Origin: a virus | Virus record (IMG/VR): IMGVR_UViG_3300046167_000456 | Location: 1-38,989 of that record | Length of the DNA: 38,989 bases | Reading direction: 5' to 3' (one strand) | Shown here: piece after piece, positions 1-7,042 of the stretch | How positions within the stretch are numbered: position 1 is the first letter of the stretch | Layout of the letters: each line of letters opens with the position of its first letter | The notes under the pieces: generated by a model | Databases searched by the model: none | What the model saw: only the letters and a program-made list of their open reading frames with translations | What the model was told of the DNA's origin: nothing | Translations under genes and position numbers: made by a program

Positions 1-2
1 GA

Positions 3-182
3 CAATGGCTTTACGTTGCAATGGATGGAGACTGGGCAGTACGCAAGTTTCTATCTTTAAGAGAAGCTCGTCATTATTGCGAGCGTAATAATTTAACTGT
101 TAAGTCAACTGGTGTTAAGCCACAGACTCAACGAGACATTTACAAGAAAGCTTTACTACAATGTGGTGAAGCACTGTTCTGA
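3..182 (+). CDS. Hypothetical protein, 5' end unresolved at window edge
   Basis: An open frame runs from the window edge to TGA at 180-182; the readable part includes YVAMDGDWAVRKF and SLREARHYCERNN. I do not recognise the family. The start is uncertain: in-frame ATG at position 21 would trim the first residues, and the true start may lie upstream or, if the genome is circular, near base 38980. The HNH gene begins 11 bases downstream, and the AGGAGG-type ribosome site for that gene overlaps this gene's stop codon, so the two are co-transcribed. Basic and small, it fits an early phage protein of unknown role. Confidence 0.6.
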   Translation, partial: QWLYVAMDGDWAVRKFLSLREARHYCERNNLTVKSTGVKPQTQRDIYKKALLQCGEALF

Positions 183-192
183 GGAGGACATT

Positions 193-741
193 ATGGTTAT
201 GACAGTAGAAGAAAAGAAAGCTTATAACAAAGCTTATCGTGAAGCAAATAAAGAGCAAAAAGCAAAGCACGATAAAAAGTATAGAGAAGCAAATGTAGAA
301 TCAATAAAGAACCAAAAAAGTAAGCACTATCAGAAAAATAAAGAAGATTACGCTAAAAAAGCTAAAGCTTACAGAGAAGCAAATAAAGCACAAATATCTG
401 CTCAAAAGAAAGCTTATAATTTAGCTAATAAAGAAAAGAAATATGCTACAAATAAAAAGTATAAAGAAGCAAACAAAGAAAAAGTAGCGGTTTTGTGCGC
501 AAAAAGGCGCTTACTAAAACTAAACGCTGAAGCAATAATGACTGGAGCAGAAAAAGAAAACTACACTAACTTAGTAGTGATTCGTGATAACGCAACAGCA
601 TTATTTGGGTATGATTGGCATATCGACCATGTTATTCCGTTGTCAAAAGGCGGAACAAATGCGGTAGATAATTTAGAGGTAGTTCCAGCATCATGGAATA
701 TATCTAAAAACAACAGAAGCTCTGATTCATTTTGGGGTTAA
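193..741 (+). CDS. HNH endonuclease (stand-alone, homing type)
   Basis: 182 residues. The first ~125 residues are Lys/Glu/Ala-rich and contain degenerate repeats of an AYREANKE unit (about five copies), a pattern often seen as the DNA-binding arm of small phage HNH proteins. The C-terminal part carries the HNH core: WHIDHVIPLSKGG, then DNLEVVPASWN and KNNR, giving the paired histidines and terminal asparagines expected for beta-beta-alpha metal nucleases. The longer open frame starts at 112, but ATG 193 has a strong GAGGAGG site 6-8 bases upstream and avoids overlapping the preceding gene. Probably a selfish or nicking enzyme; target unknown. The stop codon lies inside a repeated intergenic element. 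Confidence 0.85.
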   Translation: MVMTVEEKKAYNKAYREANKEQKAKHDKKYREANVESIKNQKSKHYQKNKEDYAKKAKAYREANKAQISAQKKAYNLANKEKKYATNKKYKEANKEKVAVLCAKRRLLKLNAEAIMTGAEKENYTNLVVIRDNATALFGYDWHIDHVIPLSKGGTNAVDNLEVVPASWNISKNNRSSDSFWG

Positions 742-758
742 TCAATTACGCACATATA
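735..758 (+). repeat. Intergenic repeat, copy A
   Basis: 24 bases identical to 38019-38042 and nearly identical to part of 38364-38392. Core shared by all copies: GGTTAATCA, then CGCACATATA. This copy lacks the ATATGTA half of the dyad found in the two others; it reads straight into the AAAGGAGG ribosome site of the gene at 775. Promoter or operator role is inferred from position only. Confidence 0.8.
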
Positions 759-774
759 ATAAAGGAGGTAGTAT

Positions 775-999
775 ATGAAATACATGACATGGGAATACAG
801 AAAAGATTTAGAAGCAACACCTAATAGAGTTTTTACTCTAACGGGTAATGGTAAGACTTACTTAGCAACTCCAAGTCCAAATGGAGTTTTAAAAGCAATG
901 TCTTATTTAAAAGCAAGGGGGATAAGCTCTAGCATTAAGATGTCTATGGTTTATCCAATCGTTAAGAAGTATTTTGAAAAGGAGATTATAGATGGCTAA
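775..999 (+). CDS. Hypothetical protein, 74 aa
   Basis: Unrecognised small basic protein (motifs WEYRKDLEATPNRVF, YLATPSPNGVLKAMSYLKARG). The start has a near-perfect AAAGGAGG site 7 bases upstream. It follows repeat copy A and overlaps the next gene by 8 bases, so it is probably the first gene of a translated-coupled early operon running to about 3.1 kb. No membrane segment or catalytic signature is visible. Confidence 0.75.
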   Translation: MKYMTWEYRKDLEATPNRVFTLTGNGKTYLATPSPNGVLKAMSYLKARGISSSIKMSMVYPIVKKYFEKEIIDG

Positions 1000-1198
1000 A
1001 TACAAACGGCAGTTAACAGCAAATCATTATCGAGGTTGTAATGATAGGTTGGCAAGAGCAATAGATGTTATGGCTGGTTTAGCGCCAGATACATTGCAAG
1101 AAATACCTAAATATGAATTTAGAGGTATGGATAGAGAGATTAACTCTCGACTTGATAAACATTACGAGGAGATGCAAAATGTACATAAAAATAAATAG
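992..1198 (+). CDS. Hypothetical protein, 68 aa
   Basis: Unrecognised, basic N-terminus (MAKYKRQLTANHYRGCNDRL), helical overall. Its ATG lies inside the last codons of the preceding gene with AAGGAG upstream, indicating translational coupling. It overlaps the next gene by 20 bases. Nothing in the sequence indicates a function. Confidence 0.7.
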   Translation: MAKYKRQLTANHYRGCNDRLARAIDVMAGLAPDTLQEIPKYEFRGMDREINSRLDKHYEEMQNVHKNK

Positions 1199-1472
1199 CA
1201 ACACTAGAATTACAGCTAACAGATATGCTTGGGTTATTGAAGAACGTATGCCTGATCCAGAAACTGGAAATGTTGGTTGGCAAGAAACTAAGAACTACAA
1301 TTCATTAGCATCTTTAATGAAGAACTATGTGGAGTTGCTAGTTAGGCAAAAAGTTAAAGGAAGCAAAAGTCTTATTGTTGAAATGAATAAGATTAATGAT
1401 GCCTTTCTCAAAGCTGTAGAAAAGCAGAAGTCTACAATAATAAAATTGGAGAAAGCCTATGGAGTTAGATAG
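1179..1472 (+). CDS. Hypothetical protein, 97 aa
   Basis: The open frame extends to 1113, but ATG 1179 is preceded by GAGGAG at 1166-1171 and gives the protein beginning MYIKINSNTRITANRYAW. The first half looks beta-rich (WVIEERMPDPETGNVGWQETKNY) and the second helical and charged. This is reminiscent of small phage proteins that describe a single all-beta unit plus helix, but I do not recognise a named family. It overlaps the next gene by 14 bases. Confidence 0.7.
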   Translation: MYIKINSNTRITANRYAWVIEERMPDPETGNVGWQETKNYNSLASLMKNYVELLVRQKVKGSKSLIVEMNKINDAFLKAVEKQKSTIIKLEKAYGVR

Positions 1473-1836
1473 TAGTTTTGATTGGTGCAATGCTGAACGT
1501 AAGTATTTCACCAAAAAGAAAGTTGTTGATTGGGGGTTGGTTAACACCGATCCCTACGACAACACAACTTACACTTATCATGGTTATCAAGCTACTAACT
1601 GGCTAGAAAAACCAATAGATGATCGTATTAGATTGCTAGTAGATAAGCGTAAAGGTCAGAGCATGATGGGTAGATACAAGAACCCACCTTTTGCACCTTA
1701 CCCAACGTTAGCAAATTACACGGACAGGATGTTTAAGAAAAAGATGGATGCCATACAACAAGCTGGTCAGTATCTTGACATTCCGTGGACTAGCTATCAA
1801 GGTATTACTTATACAATAACAATAAAGGAGAAATAG
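1459..1836 (+). CDS. Hypothetical protein, 125 aa
   Basis: Unrecognised. Rich in Tyr, Trp and Lys (DWCNAERKYFTKKKVVDWG, YTYHGYQATNWLEKP), with a basic stretch LVDKRKGQSMMGRYKN. The start overlaps the previous gene by 14 bases, with GGAGAAAG just upstream. The aromatic composition suggests a compact globular domain, not a membrane protein. Part of the coupled early operon. Confidence 0.7.
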   Translation: MELDSSFDWCNAERKYFTKKKVVDWGLVNTDPYDNTTYTYHGYQATNWLEKPIDDRIRLLVDKRKGQSMMGRYKNPPFAPYPTLANYTDRMFKKKMDAIQQAGQYLDIPWTSYQGITYTITIKEK

Positions 1837-1838
1837 TA

Positions 1839-2096
1839 ATGACAACACTTAACATTGCAGTAGCAGAAATAATAGAAACAGGCGAGATAAGCAAGAGGAC
1901 AGTAGTAGAGCTAAAAGAAACAGACTGGACTAAGGACAACATTCCATATCATAATGCAATGGAGCTAGAAGGTTTAGCTTACCACTTAGTTGAAACAATG
2001 CCTGAAGAAAGTAGGCTTGACCATATCAAAGCGTATAACTCTGAAGACTGGAATTATACAGACTGGGATAATGAACCTGAATGGGAGGAAGAATAA
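1839..2096 (+). CDS. Acidic hypothetical protein, 85 aa
   Basis: A small acidic protein whose last third is strongly negative and Trp-rich (NSEDWNYTDWDNEPEWEEE). Small acidic early phage proteins often act as DNA mimics or inhibitors of host enzymes; that is only an analogy here. Ribosome site AAAGGAG lies 8 bases before ATG. The stop overlaps the next start in TAATG. Confidence 0.7.
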   Translation: MTTLNIAVAEIIETGEISKRTVVELKETDWTKDNIPYHNAMELEGLAYHLVETMPEESRLDHIKAYNSEDWNYTDWDNEPEWEEE

Positions 2097-2332
2097 TGAT
2101 AACAGCACTAGAAGAACTAAAGATGAAGAACATATACTTAACACCTAAACGTAAGACTGAGTTAATTAAAAGTCTATCGTTAGATGAGAAGTTATATTAT
2201 GGGTCTTGGCTTAACGATAGTAACAATGAAACATATGTTAATAGTGAAGTTAAGGAAATAGATGGAGATCTGTCCTTTGGATCTAAAACCTTTGAGGATG
2301 GTGTTGAAGTCTTTACTAACAATAAATATTAG
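2096..2332 (+). CDS. Hypothetical protein, 78 aa
   Basis: Unrecognised. ATG 2096 overlaps the preceding stop (TAATG) and has GGGAGGAAG upstream, so I prefer it over the upstream start at 2081. The N-terminal half is helical and basic (LEELKMKNIYLTPKRKTELIK), the C-terminal half beta-like and acidic. No motif assigns a role. Confidence 0.68.
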   Translation: MITALEELKMKNIYLTPKRKTELIKSLSLDEKLYYGSWLNDSNNETYVNSEVKEIDGDLSFGSKTFEDGVEVFTNNKY

Positions 2333-2340
2333 GAGGTATT

Positions 2341-2835
2341 ATGAGTTATAAAAGAGCGAATAAAGCGCATGGTAAGCTAGATGGTTACGCCATTAGAGCT
2401 GAGGAATATGCTTCTTATTTAACAAGAAAAAATAGACCAGCTCATGTCAGTTTAGAGCGTATTGCTAATCTTGCTGAAAAAGCTATAAATTATCAACACA
2501 CACAAACTGTAAATGGAAAGCAATATCCTGACAACAGACCTAGTTTACTAGCTCAACAAGAAAGACAAAGAAGTAAGGTTGTTGCTAGAATATGGGAAGC
2601 TTATCGCATAGTTCAAGAAAGTGAAATAATGAACGGGGCGCATAAAGGTAAGGATGAAAGTTGGAATGGCGCTAAACAGGACTCTAAAACTAAGAAGTGG
2701 GTTAGCGACCCAGTGTATTTTTACGGAGACCAATTAGAGCATGTTGTAGGTGACGAGTTGTATGGCTACAAAGCACAAGGCAGAACCCCAATTAGGGATT
2801 CTAATTATAACGGAGATGAAGGAGGAGAAGAATGA
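2341..2835 (+). CDS. Hypothetical protein, 164 aa
   Basis: Unrecognised, basic N-terminal two thirds with helical segments (RANKAHGKLDGYAIRAEEYA, AEKAINYQHTQTVNGKQYP) and a more polar C-terminus. A strong TAGGAGGT site precedes ATG. The gene ends in an ATGA overlap with the next, so the two products are made together. No enzymatic motif is visible. Confidence 0.72.
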   Translation: MSYKRANKAHGKLDGYAIRAEEYASYLTRKNRPAHVSLERIANLAEKAINYQHTQTVNGKQYPDNRPSLLAQQERQRSKVVARIWEAYRIVQESEIMNGAHKGKDESWNGAKQDSKTKKWVSDPVYFYGDQLEHVVGDELYGYKAQGRTPIRDSNYNGDEGGEE

Positions 2836-3110
2836 AAAAAACACCAATACACGCACTAACTATGGTAGTAATACTATTTGTATTTTGCTGGCTTATGATT
2901 GAAAGAGCTAAAGCAGACGACATGGAAAGTATCTGGAAAGATGATGGATCGTTAGTAAATATATACGGAGCTGAAGAGTCTGGATATGTTATTAAAGGTG
3001 ATAGCGATGGTACTGAAATTGAGTATTTTGTTAAGCCTAAAGATGATGGCTCGCCAACTTTTATTTATGATGATGAGTTAATTATCTGCACTAACACTGG
3101 GTGTTATTAA
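2832..3110 (+). CDS. Small secreted or membrane-anchored protein, 92 aa
   Basis: Begins MKKTPIHALTMVVILFVFCW: a short basic start and a hydrophobic segment at about residues 8-22, followed by ERAKADD, resembling a signal peptide with an Ala-x-Ala-like site or a signal anchor. The remainder is acidic with two cysteines near the end (ICTNTGC), plausible for a periplasmic disulfide. This suggests a protein acting at or outside the inner membrane, for example in superinfection exclusion; function is unproven. It is the last gene before a 122-base intergenic region with promoter-like features. Confidence 0.72.
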   Translation: MKKTPIHALTMVVILFVFCWLMIERAKADDMESIWKDDGSLVNIYGAEESGYVIKGDSDGTEIEYFVKPKDDGSPTFIYDDELIICTNTGCY

Positions 3111-3130
3111 GGGTAAAATCCAATTCTAAA

Positions 3131-3174
3131 AAGTGTTTGCTTGCTGTAAATTATAATATAGTAATCAAGCACTT
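3131..3174 (+). promoter_or_regulatory. Candidate promoter inside an inverted repeat
   Basis: A consensus TATAAT at 3152-3157 sits in AAATTATAATATAG. It is flanked by AAGTG (3131-3135) and CTTG (3140-3143) on the left and CAAGCACTT (3166-3174) on the right, which pair with a four-base bulge. A dyad spanning a -10 box is typical of a repressor operator, but it could also form an RNA hairpin. No good -35 box is seen 17 bases upstream. Confidence 0.45.
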
Positions 3175-3199
3175 AAAAGGATAGTATTTACTATTTTAA

Positions 3200-3219
3200 A
3201 AATATACATTAGATGTAGA
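3200..3219 (+). repeat. Intergenic 20-base repeat, copy 1
   Basis: AAATATACATTAGATGTAGA, identical to 13100-13119 upstream of pqqA. It contains the dyad TACAT-TAG-ATGTA and leads into the GAGGAGG ribosome site of the gene at 3233. Likely regulatory, since both copies sit just before a translation unit. Confidence 0.75.
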
Positions 3220-3232
3220 GGAGGAAATAAAT

Positions 3233-3457
3233 ATGACAGATGAATTAGATGTCGATTGGCAAGACGAGGATGGAACACGTCAACCTAAAGACGAAGAGGA
3301 AATGATGTGGACACACGAAACATTAAGTCAGTTTGAGTTACTTATTGATACATTAGGGATCTCAACTGCAATGTTTTTAATGTCTGAAGAGCATGAAAAG
3401 ATTGTCTCATCTTGGGTCTTAGACAAGGTTGACATTCAGAACAGAACTAAGCAGTAG
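3233..3457 (+). CDS. Acidic hypothetical protein, 74 aa
   Basis: Very acidic N-terminus (MTDELDVDWQDEDGTRQPKD) then helices (WTHETLSQFELLIDTLGI). Strong GAGGAGG ribosome site with spacing 8. It stands alone between the repeat element and a hairpin, so it may be an independently controlled early gene. Unrecognised family. Confidence 0.7.
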   Translation: MTDELDVDWQDEDGTRQPKDEEEMMWTHETLSQFELLIDTLGISTAMFLMSEEHEKIVSSWVLDKVDIQNRTKQ

Positions 3458-3463
3458 TAAGGG

Positions 3464-3484
3464 TTTCTGCTTTTTAAGCAGAAA
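3464..3484 (+). other. Hairpin, 9-bp perfect stem
   Basis: TTTCTGCTT (3464-3472), loop TTT, AAGCAGAAA (3476-3484). It is followed by a purine tract rather than a T-run, so it is not a classical + strand terminator. It may protect or pause the upstream transcript. Confidence 0.6.
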
Positions 3485-3520
3485 AAGAAAAAGAAATAGA
3501 AAAAGAAAAAGAAAAAGAAT
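3481..3520 (+). repeat. GAAAAA hexanucleotide tract
   Basis: Seven imperfect copies of GAAAAA run in tandem directly before the TAACTAAACGGAGGAACT leader of the gene at 3541. Such a tract is prone to slippage and may change length between isolates. Non-coding here. Confidence 0.8.
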
Positions 3521-3540
3521 ACTAACTAAACGGAGGAACT

Positions 3541-4263
3541 ATGAAGAAAAGAATTAATGAAAAACCATTTTACTATAACCATGTAATCAATGAGTTTATA
3601 GTAGATACATTGCATTTAGATGTACTTGAAAAGTATGCTTACCTAACGTTGATTTGGGAAGCACACAGACAAAGAGGTACACTTACTAACGAATCGTTAG
3701 GTAAGGTGTATAAAGCAAATAAAGATATTCCTATAGAAACTTATAGAAGTGTGTTGTTTGAATTTTTTGATGTTGATGGAGATGAGAACTACTCTAATAC
3801 AAGAGTTACTTCTGACCTACAAAATACCAACCAACATAAAGATACATCTAGTAAGGGTGGTAAAACAACTAGCTTACAAAAGATGATTAGCTCAGATAAA
3901 AGGATAGATGAGTATAATCAGATACATGATGCTTACCCATCTAAAAGAAGAGTGGCTAGAAAGGAAGGGTTAGCTTTGTACTGTAAGCAATTACAAGACG
4001 ACAAAAGAATGACCTTTAAAAGAATAATGGAAGTGGTTAAAGGGTTTGATTGTCAACCACAATACTATCCACAATTAGATACTTTACTTAGAGATACTCA
4101 AGGCAAGTATTGGAAGGTAGAAAAGGAAGAAACTCCTCACGATAGAGCAATGAGAATGGTGAGTATTGGTAATATAATAGCTAAAAAAGATAGTAGCTTT
4201 TATGCCAAACCAAGAGAAGAGCAAACAAAATTAATTCACAATTATATAAAGGAGAATGCGTAA
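3541..4263 (+). CDS. DUF1376/YdaU-like replication protein
   Basis: 240 residues. The N-terminal ~75 residues (FYYNHVINEFIVDTLHLDV, EKYAYLTLIWEAHRQRGTL) follow the YdaU/DUF1376 pattern found in phage and prophage replication-initiation proteins, where a winged-helix-like fold binds DNA. A basic linker follows (TSSKGGKTTSLQKM), then a C-terminal helical domain with YPSKRRVARKEGLALY and WKVEKEETPHDRA resembling the tail of O-like initiators. It opens the replication/recombination block and is coupled by TAATG to the annealing protein. Likely loads or recruits the helicase at 5976; inference from family and context. Confidence 0.65.
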   Translation: MKKRINEKPFYYNHVINEFIVDTLHLDVLEKYAYLTLIWEAHRQRGTLTNESLGKVYKANKDIPIETYRSVLFEFFDVDGDENYSNTRVTSDLQNTNQHKDTSSKGGKTTSLQKMISSDKRIDEYNQIHDAYPSKRRVARKEGLALYCKQLQDDKRMTFKRIMEVVKGFDCQPQYYPQLDTLLRDTQGKYWKVEKEETPHDRAMRMVSIGNIIAKKDSSFYAKPREEQTKLIHNYIKENA

Positions 4264-4610
4264 TGAAATCAGTAGATATAAAAGGTAAGCAGTACATCAT
4301 GGTTAACGAAAGAATTAAAGAGTTTAGGAAGCAACATCCTAACGGACAAATTCTTACTCAGATTATGGCTAATGCAGATGGACAGGTAATGTTCCAAGCT
4401 AAGGTTATGGTTGAGGGTGTTTTAGTAGCAACGGGTCATGCTTATGAAAAAGAAGCAAGCTCATTTATCAACAAGACATCTTACATTGAGAACTGTGAGA
4501 CATCTGCTATTGGAAGAGCATTAGGAGTTTACGGAATTGGTATAGATGCAAGCATAGCATCAGCCGAGGAAGTAGGTAATGCAGTTAAACAACAGGAGGA
4601 CTTTTTATGA
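4263..4610 (+). CDS. Putative single-strand annealing protein (ERF/Sak-like)
   Basis: 115 residues. Contains VNERIKEFRKQHPNGQI, GHAYEKEASSFINKTSYIEN and CETSAIGRALGVYGIG, a signature seen in many phage proteins usually annotated as ERF/Rad52-like annealing or ssDNA-binding proteins; the GRALG segment resembles the GRALG motif of Rad52-type folds. It sits directly before a YqaJ exonuclease with an ATGA overlap, the standard exonuclease/annealase pair of phage recombination systems. Shorter than full ERF proteins, so it may be a core domain only. Confidence 0.6.
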   Translation: MKSVDIKGKQYIMVNERIKEFRKQHPNGQILTQIMANADGQVMFQAKVMVEGVLVATGHAYEKEASSFINKTSYIENCETSAIGRALGVYGIGIDASIASAEEVGNAVKQQEDFL

Positions 4611-5248
4611 GTAATGAAGAGTTAATACAAGGGTCGGATGAGTGGTTTAAAGTTAGGATGGGAAAAATTACTGCGAGTAAATTATCTGATCTAATGAAGA
4701 AAACTAAATATGGCGAGTCAACATATAAAACTAGACTCAGAATGGAGCTTGCTATTGAAAGGATAACTGGTAAATCTGCCAGTCCTAATTTCATGAACCA
4801 AGCTATGCACGATGGCGTTGAGCGTGAGCCTGATGCCCGCACTTTGTTTGAAGCAATGACAGGAAAAGAAGTGGCATTATCAGGGTCGCATGACCATCCT
4901 GAAATTGTAAATACAAGTGCAAGTCCTGATGGATTGATTAGGGGTGAAAATGCAGTGTTGGAGATTAAATGTCCAACTCATGTTACTCACGCTAAAAATC
5001 TTTTATCAGAGACTATGCCAAAGAACTATGAATATCAAGTACAGTGGCAAATGGCTTGTACAGAATCTGACTACGCTTACTTTGCTAGTTATCATCCAGA
5101 CTTTCCTCCTGAGCTTAGACTCAAGGTTGTTAAGGTCTTGAGAGATAATATTATGATACTTGAAATTGAAGATGCAGTAAGGCAATTTGATATAGAGGTA
5201 GAAGACTTAATAACTAAAATTAAAAAAGGAGGTAATAAAGATGGCTGA
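4607..5248 (+). CDS. YqaJ/lambda-exonuclease-family nuclease
   Basis: 213 residues, the usual size for the family. Motifs in order: GSDEWFKVRMGKITASKL (residues ~9-26), GVEREPDAR (70-78) with the conserved Glu, ASPDGL (105-110) with the metal-binding Asp, and EIKCP (119-123) with the catalytic Glu-x-Lys. These define the PD-(D/E)XK alkaline 5'-3' exonuclease that resects DNA ends for annealing. A late helix (YEYQVQWQMACT) is also typical. Its partner is the preceding annealing protein. Late-infection role likely in concatemer formation and recombination. Confidence 0.92.
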   Translation: MSNEELIQGSDEWFKVRMGKITASKLSDLMKKTKYGESTYKTRLRMELAIERITGKSASPNFMNQAMHDGVEREPDARTLFEAMTGKEVALSGSHDHPEIVNTSASPDGLIRGENAVLEIKCPTHVTHAKNLLSETMPKNYEYQVQWQMACTESDYAYFASYHPDFPPELRLKVVKVLRDNIMILEIEDAVRQFDIEVEDLITKIKKGGNKDG

Positions 5249-5483
5249 ACAGTATGATAACACTAACTCATTCGCACTATTTAAAAACGACAAGGGTGAT
5301 AATGAAGCAAGACCTGATTACACAGGAAACATTACACTAGAAGGTGGTAAAGAAATGCGGATGGCTTGCTGGATAAGAGAGTCAAAGAGCGGAATGAAAT
5401 TTTTGAGTGGAAGAATATCAGAGCCACAAGATAATTCTAGTACGAACAACGCATCAGTAGAAGGATCTGACGTACCATTCTAA
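5241..5483 (+). CDS. DUF736-like protein with SSB-type C-terminal tip
   Basis: 80 residues. The core NSFALFKNDKG, RPDYTGNITLEGGKEMRM and CWIRESKSGMKFLSGRIS matches the DUF736 pattern, a small beta-barrel family often near replication genes. After a Ser/Asn-rich linker it ends EGSDVPF, closely resembling the DDIPF tip by which bacterial SSB recruits DNA-processing partners. It may therefore serve as a compact phage ssDNA-binding or partner-recruiting protein. It starts 8 bases inside the exonuclease gene and lies immediately before the primase fragment. Confidence 0.7.
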   Translation: MAEQYDNTNSFALFKNDKGDNEARPDYTGNITLEGGKEMRMACWIRESKSGMKFLSGRISEPQDNSSTNNASVEGSDVPF

Positions 5484-5494
5484 TCCAAGAGGTC

Positions 5495-5884
5495 TTGAAC
5501 CACTTTGATGGAGTTCGTGAAACGGGCAATGGACAGTATTCATGTCGTTGCCCAGCTCATGAAGATAAGAGTGCATCACTAGGAATTAAGCAAGGAGATG
5601 GAGACAGGATACTTCTAAACTGTTTTGCTGGTTGTGATGTTAAGTCTATTTTAGAATCAGTTGGTTTAGACTGGAAAGATATTATGAATGAGGAAAAACT
5701 TTATCAAGCTGAAAAGTATAAGTTTAATCCTTTTGCAGTTTTGAAAGCAATAAGAGACGAAGTATTAATCATAGGTTTAGCAAGTGCAGATATACGAAAA
5801 GGTAAACCTCTTAATGATGAGGATCATGATAGATTATTAAAAGCTGTAGGCAACGTTAGAGATGCTTACGCTAAAACAAAATAG
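5495..5884 (+). CDS. Primase zinc-binding domain protein (no TOPRIM domain)
   Basis: 129 residues from TTG 5495. GNGQYSCRCPAHEDKSASLG and LLNCFAGCDVKSIL form the CPxH...CFxGC zinc ribbon of P4-type/CHC2 primases (ligands about C19, H22, C43, C47). The catalytic TOPRIM/AEP domain is absent: the remaining ~75 residues are a helical segment unlike a primase core. The start is uncertain; AAGAGG is too close to TTG 5495, and in-frame ATC/ATT codons at 5483 and 5477 would add IQEVL, as homologues usually begin. It may act as a template-binding partner of the helicase or of host primase. Confidence 0.8.
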   Translation: MNHFDGVRETGNGQYSCRCPAHEDKSASLGIKQGDGDRILLNCFAGCDVKSILESVGLDWKDIMNEEKLYQAEKYKFNPFAVLKAIRDEVLIIGLASADIRKGKPLNDEDHDRLLKAVGNVRDAYAKTK

Positions 5885-5933
5885 GGGCTGATAAAGTATC
5901 GATTAATCTTAAAATTAAATTAGGGATTAAGAC

Positions 5934-5957
5934 TGCGGAGCGTTACCGCACAGCTCC
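5934..5957 (+). other. Alternative hairpins before the helicase gene
   Basis: TGCGG (5934-5938) can pair with CCGCA (5946-5950), or GGAGC (5937-5941) with GCTCC (5953-5957). The two stems share GG and exclude each other. They precede the AGGAGG site of the helicase by about 10 bases, so they might affect its translation. Confidence 0.45.
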
Positions 5958-5975
5958 ACCAACACAGGAGGATAT

Positions 5976-6878
5976 ATGGTTGCACAAACGTTAGAAGATA
6001 TACTTATAACTGATAAAGAAGTTTCTGGTTATATGGATAGTAGAGATAACTCAGAACATCTTAAAATTAAGAGTCCTTCTGATTATACTGAAGAAGTAAT
6101 AAAACATTTTAATGAAGACTTAACAAGTGGATTGGCTTTACCATTCCATAAAACGCATACTGATTTTAGAGTAAGGGAGGGTGAAGTAACTTTAGTAACT
6201 GGTTATTCAGGTCATGGTAAGTCAGCATGGCTCAACTATGTAATGTTGCATCTGTTGCAACAACAGAAAAGTATGATAGCTTCGTTTGAAATGCTGGCAA
6301 AAACTACATTATCGAGGATGTGTCAACAGACAGGTGAAGCAATGCCTAACGATGACTATATTGCAGACTTTATAAATAAGCTAGAAAAAAGACTGTATAT
6401 GTATGACCCACAAGGTGAAACTTCTGCAAAAAAAGTGCTAGAGGTAATTTACTATTGCGCTGAAAAACTTGGTGTTAAGCTTATGATTATTGACTCACTT
6501 ATGAAGTGTGGAATACCATCAGAAGATTACGCTAGGCAAAAAGAGTTTGTAAACAGTTTGTGTGTATCTGCTAGAGACTTAGGTATTCATATATTCTTAG
6601 TTGCTCATAGTAGAAAGACAGCATCAGAAGATGATGGCAGTAGTAAGTTTGATGTATCAGGTAGCTCGGATATAACTAACTTAGTTGATAATGTATTATC
6701 TGTCCATAGAAACAAAAAACGTGAGAGAGAGTTAGCTGAAGGTGGTATTGATGAGAAAGTTATGAGTCAATCACCATGTTCTGTTTACTTACTTAAGCAA
6801 AGGCATGGGCAAGGAACTGAGACTAAGTGGGGTTTTGGTTATAAGCCTAAAACATTAGAATATACGGAGACTTGGTAA
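5976..6878 (+). CDS. DnaB/gp4-type replicative helicase, RecA domain
   Basis: 300 residues, shorter than DnaB (~450) because the N-terminal interaction domain is reduced to ~60 residues. Walker A GYSGHGKS at 76-83, ending in the P-loop Lys-Ser; Walker B LMIIDS with Asp at ~173; later motif HSRK (~210) and the conserved SGSSDITNLVDNVLSV characteristic of the DnaB/Twinkle arginine-finger region. Expected role: ring-shaped 5'-3' unwinding at the fork. No DNA polymerase is encoded nearby, so it probably serves a fork using the host polymerase. Clean AGGAGG ribosome site. Confidence 0.88.
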   Translation: MVAQTLEDILITDKEVSGYMDSRDNSEHLKIKSPSDYTEEVIKHFNEDLTSGLALPFHKTHTDFRVREGEVTLVTGYSGHGKSAWLNYVMLHLLQQQKSMIASFEMLAKTTLSRMCQQTGEAMPNDDYIADFINKLEKRLYMYDPQGETSAKKVLEVIYYCAEKLGVKLMIIDSLMKCGIPSEDYARQKEFVNSLCVSARDLGIHIFLVAHSRKTASEDDGSSKFDVSGSSDITNLVDNVLSVHRNKKRERELAEGGIDEKVMSQSPCSVYLLKQRHGQGTETKWGFGYKPKTLEYTETW

Positions 6879-7042
6879 TGATGATTAAAGACTTTATCAA
6901 AGAAGTAAAGAAAACATTTGGGGATGAGGTTGAGTTTAAAGCAACCTCTAAAGAAGGTAAAATTTACAGGAGCAAAGGCTATGAAAAGATACAAAGTGAC
7001 ATCCGAAGAGGAGTTGGAGAACGTAAGAAAGCAGATTGGTGA
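6878..7042 (+). CDS. Small hypothetical protein, 54 aa
   Basis: ATG overlaps the helicase stop (TAATG). The product begins MMIKDFIKEVKKTFGDEVEF and is basic and helical. It overlaps the start of the NinB gene by 62 bases in another frame, more than usual for this genome, which lowers confidence, but the TAATG coupling and the otherwise empty 100 bases after the helicase favour a real gene. Function unknown. Confidence 0.5.
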   Translation: MMIKDFIKEVKKTFGDEVEFKATSKEGKIYRSKGYEKIQSDIRRGVGERKKADW

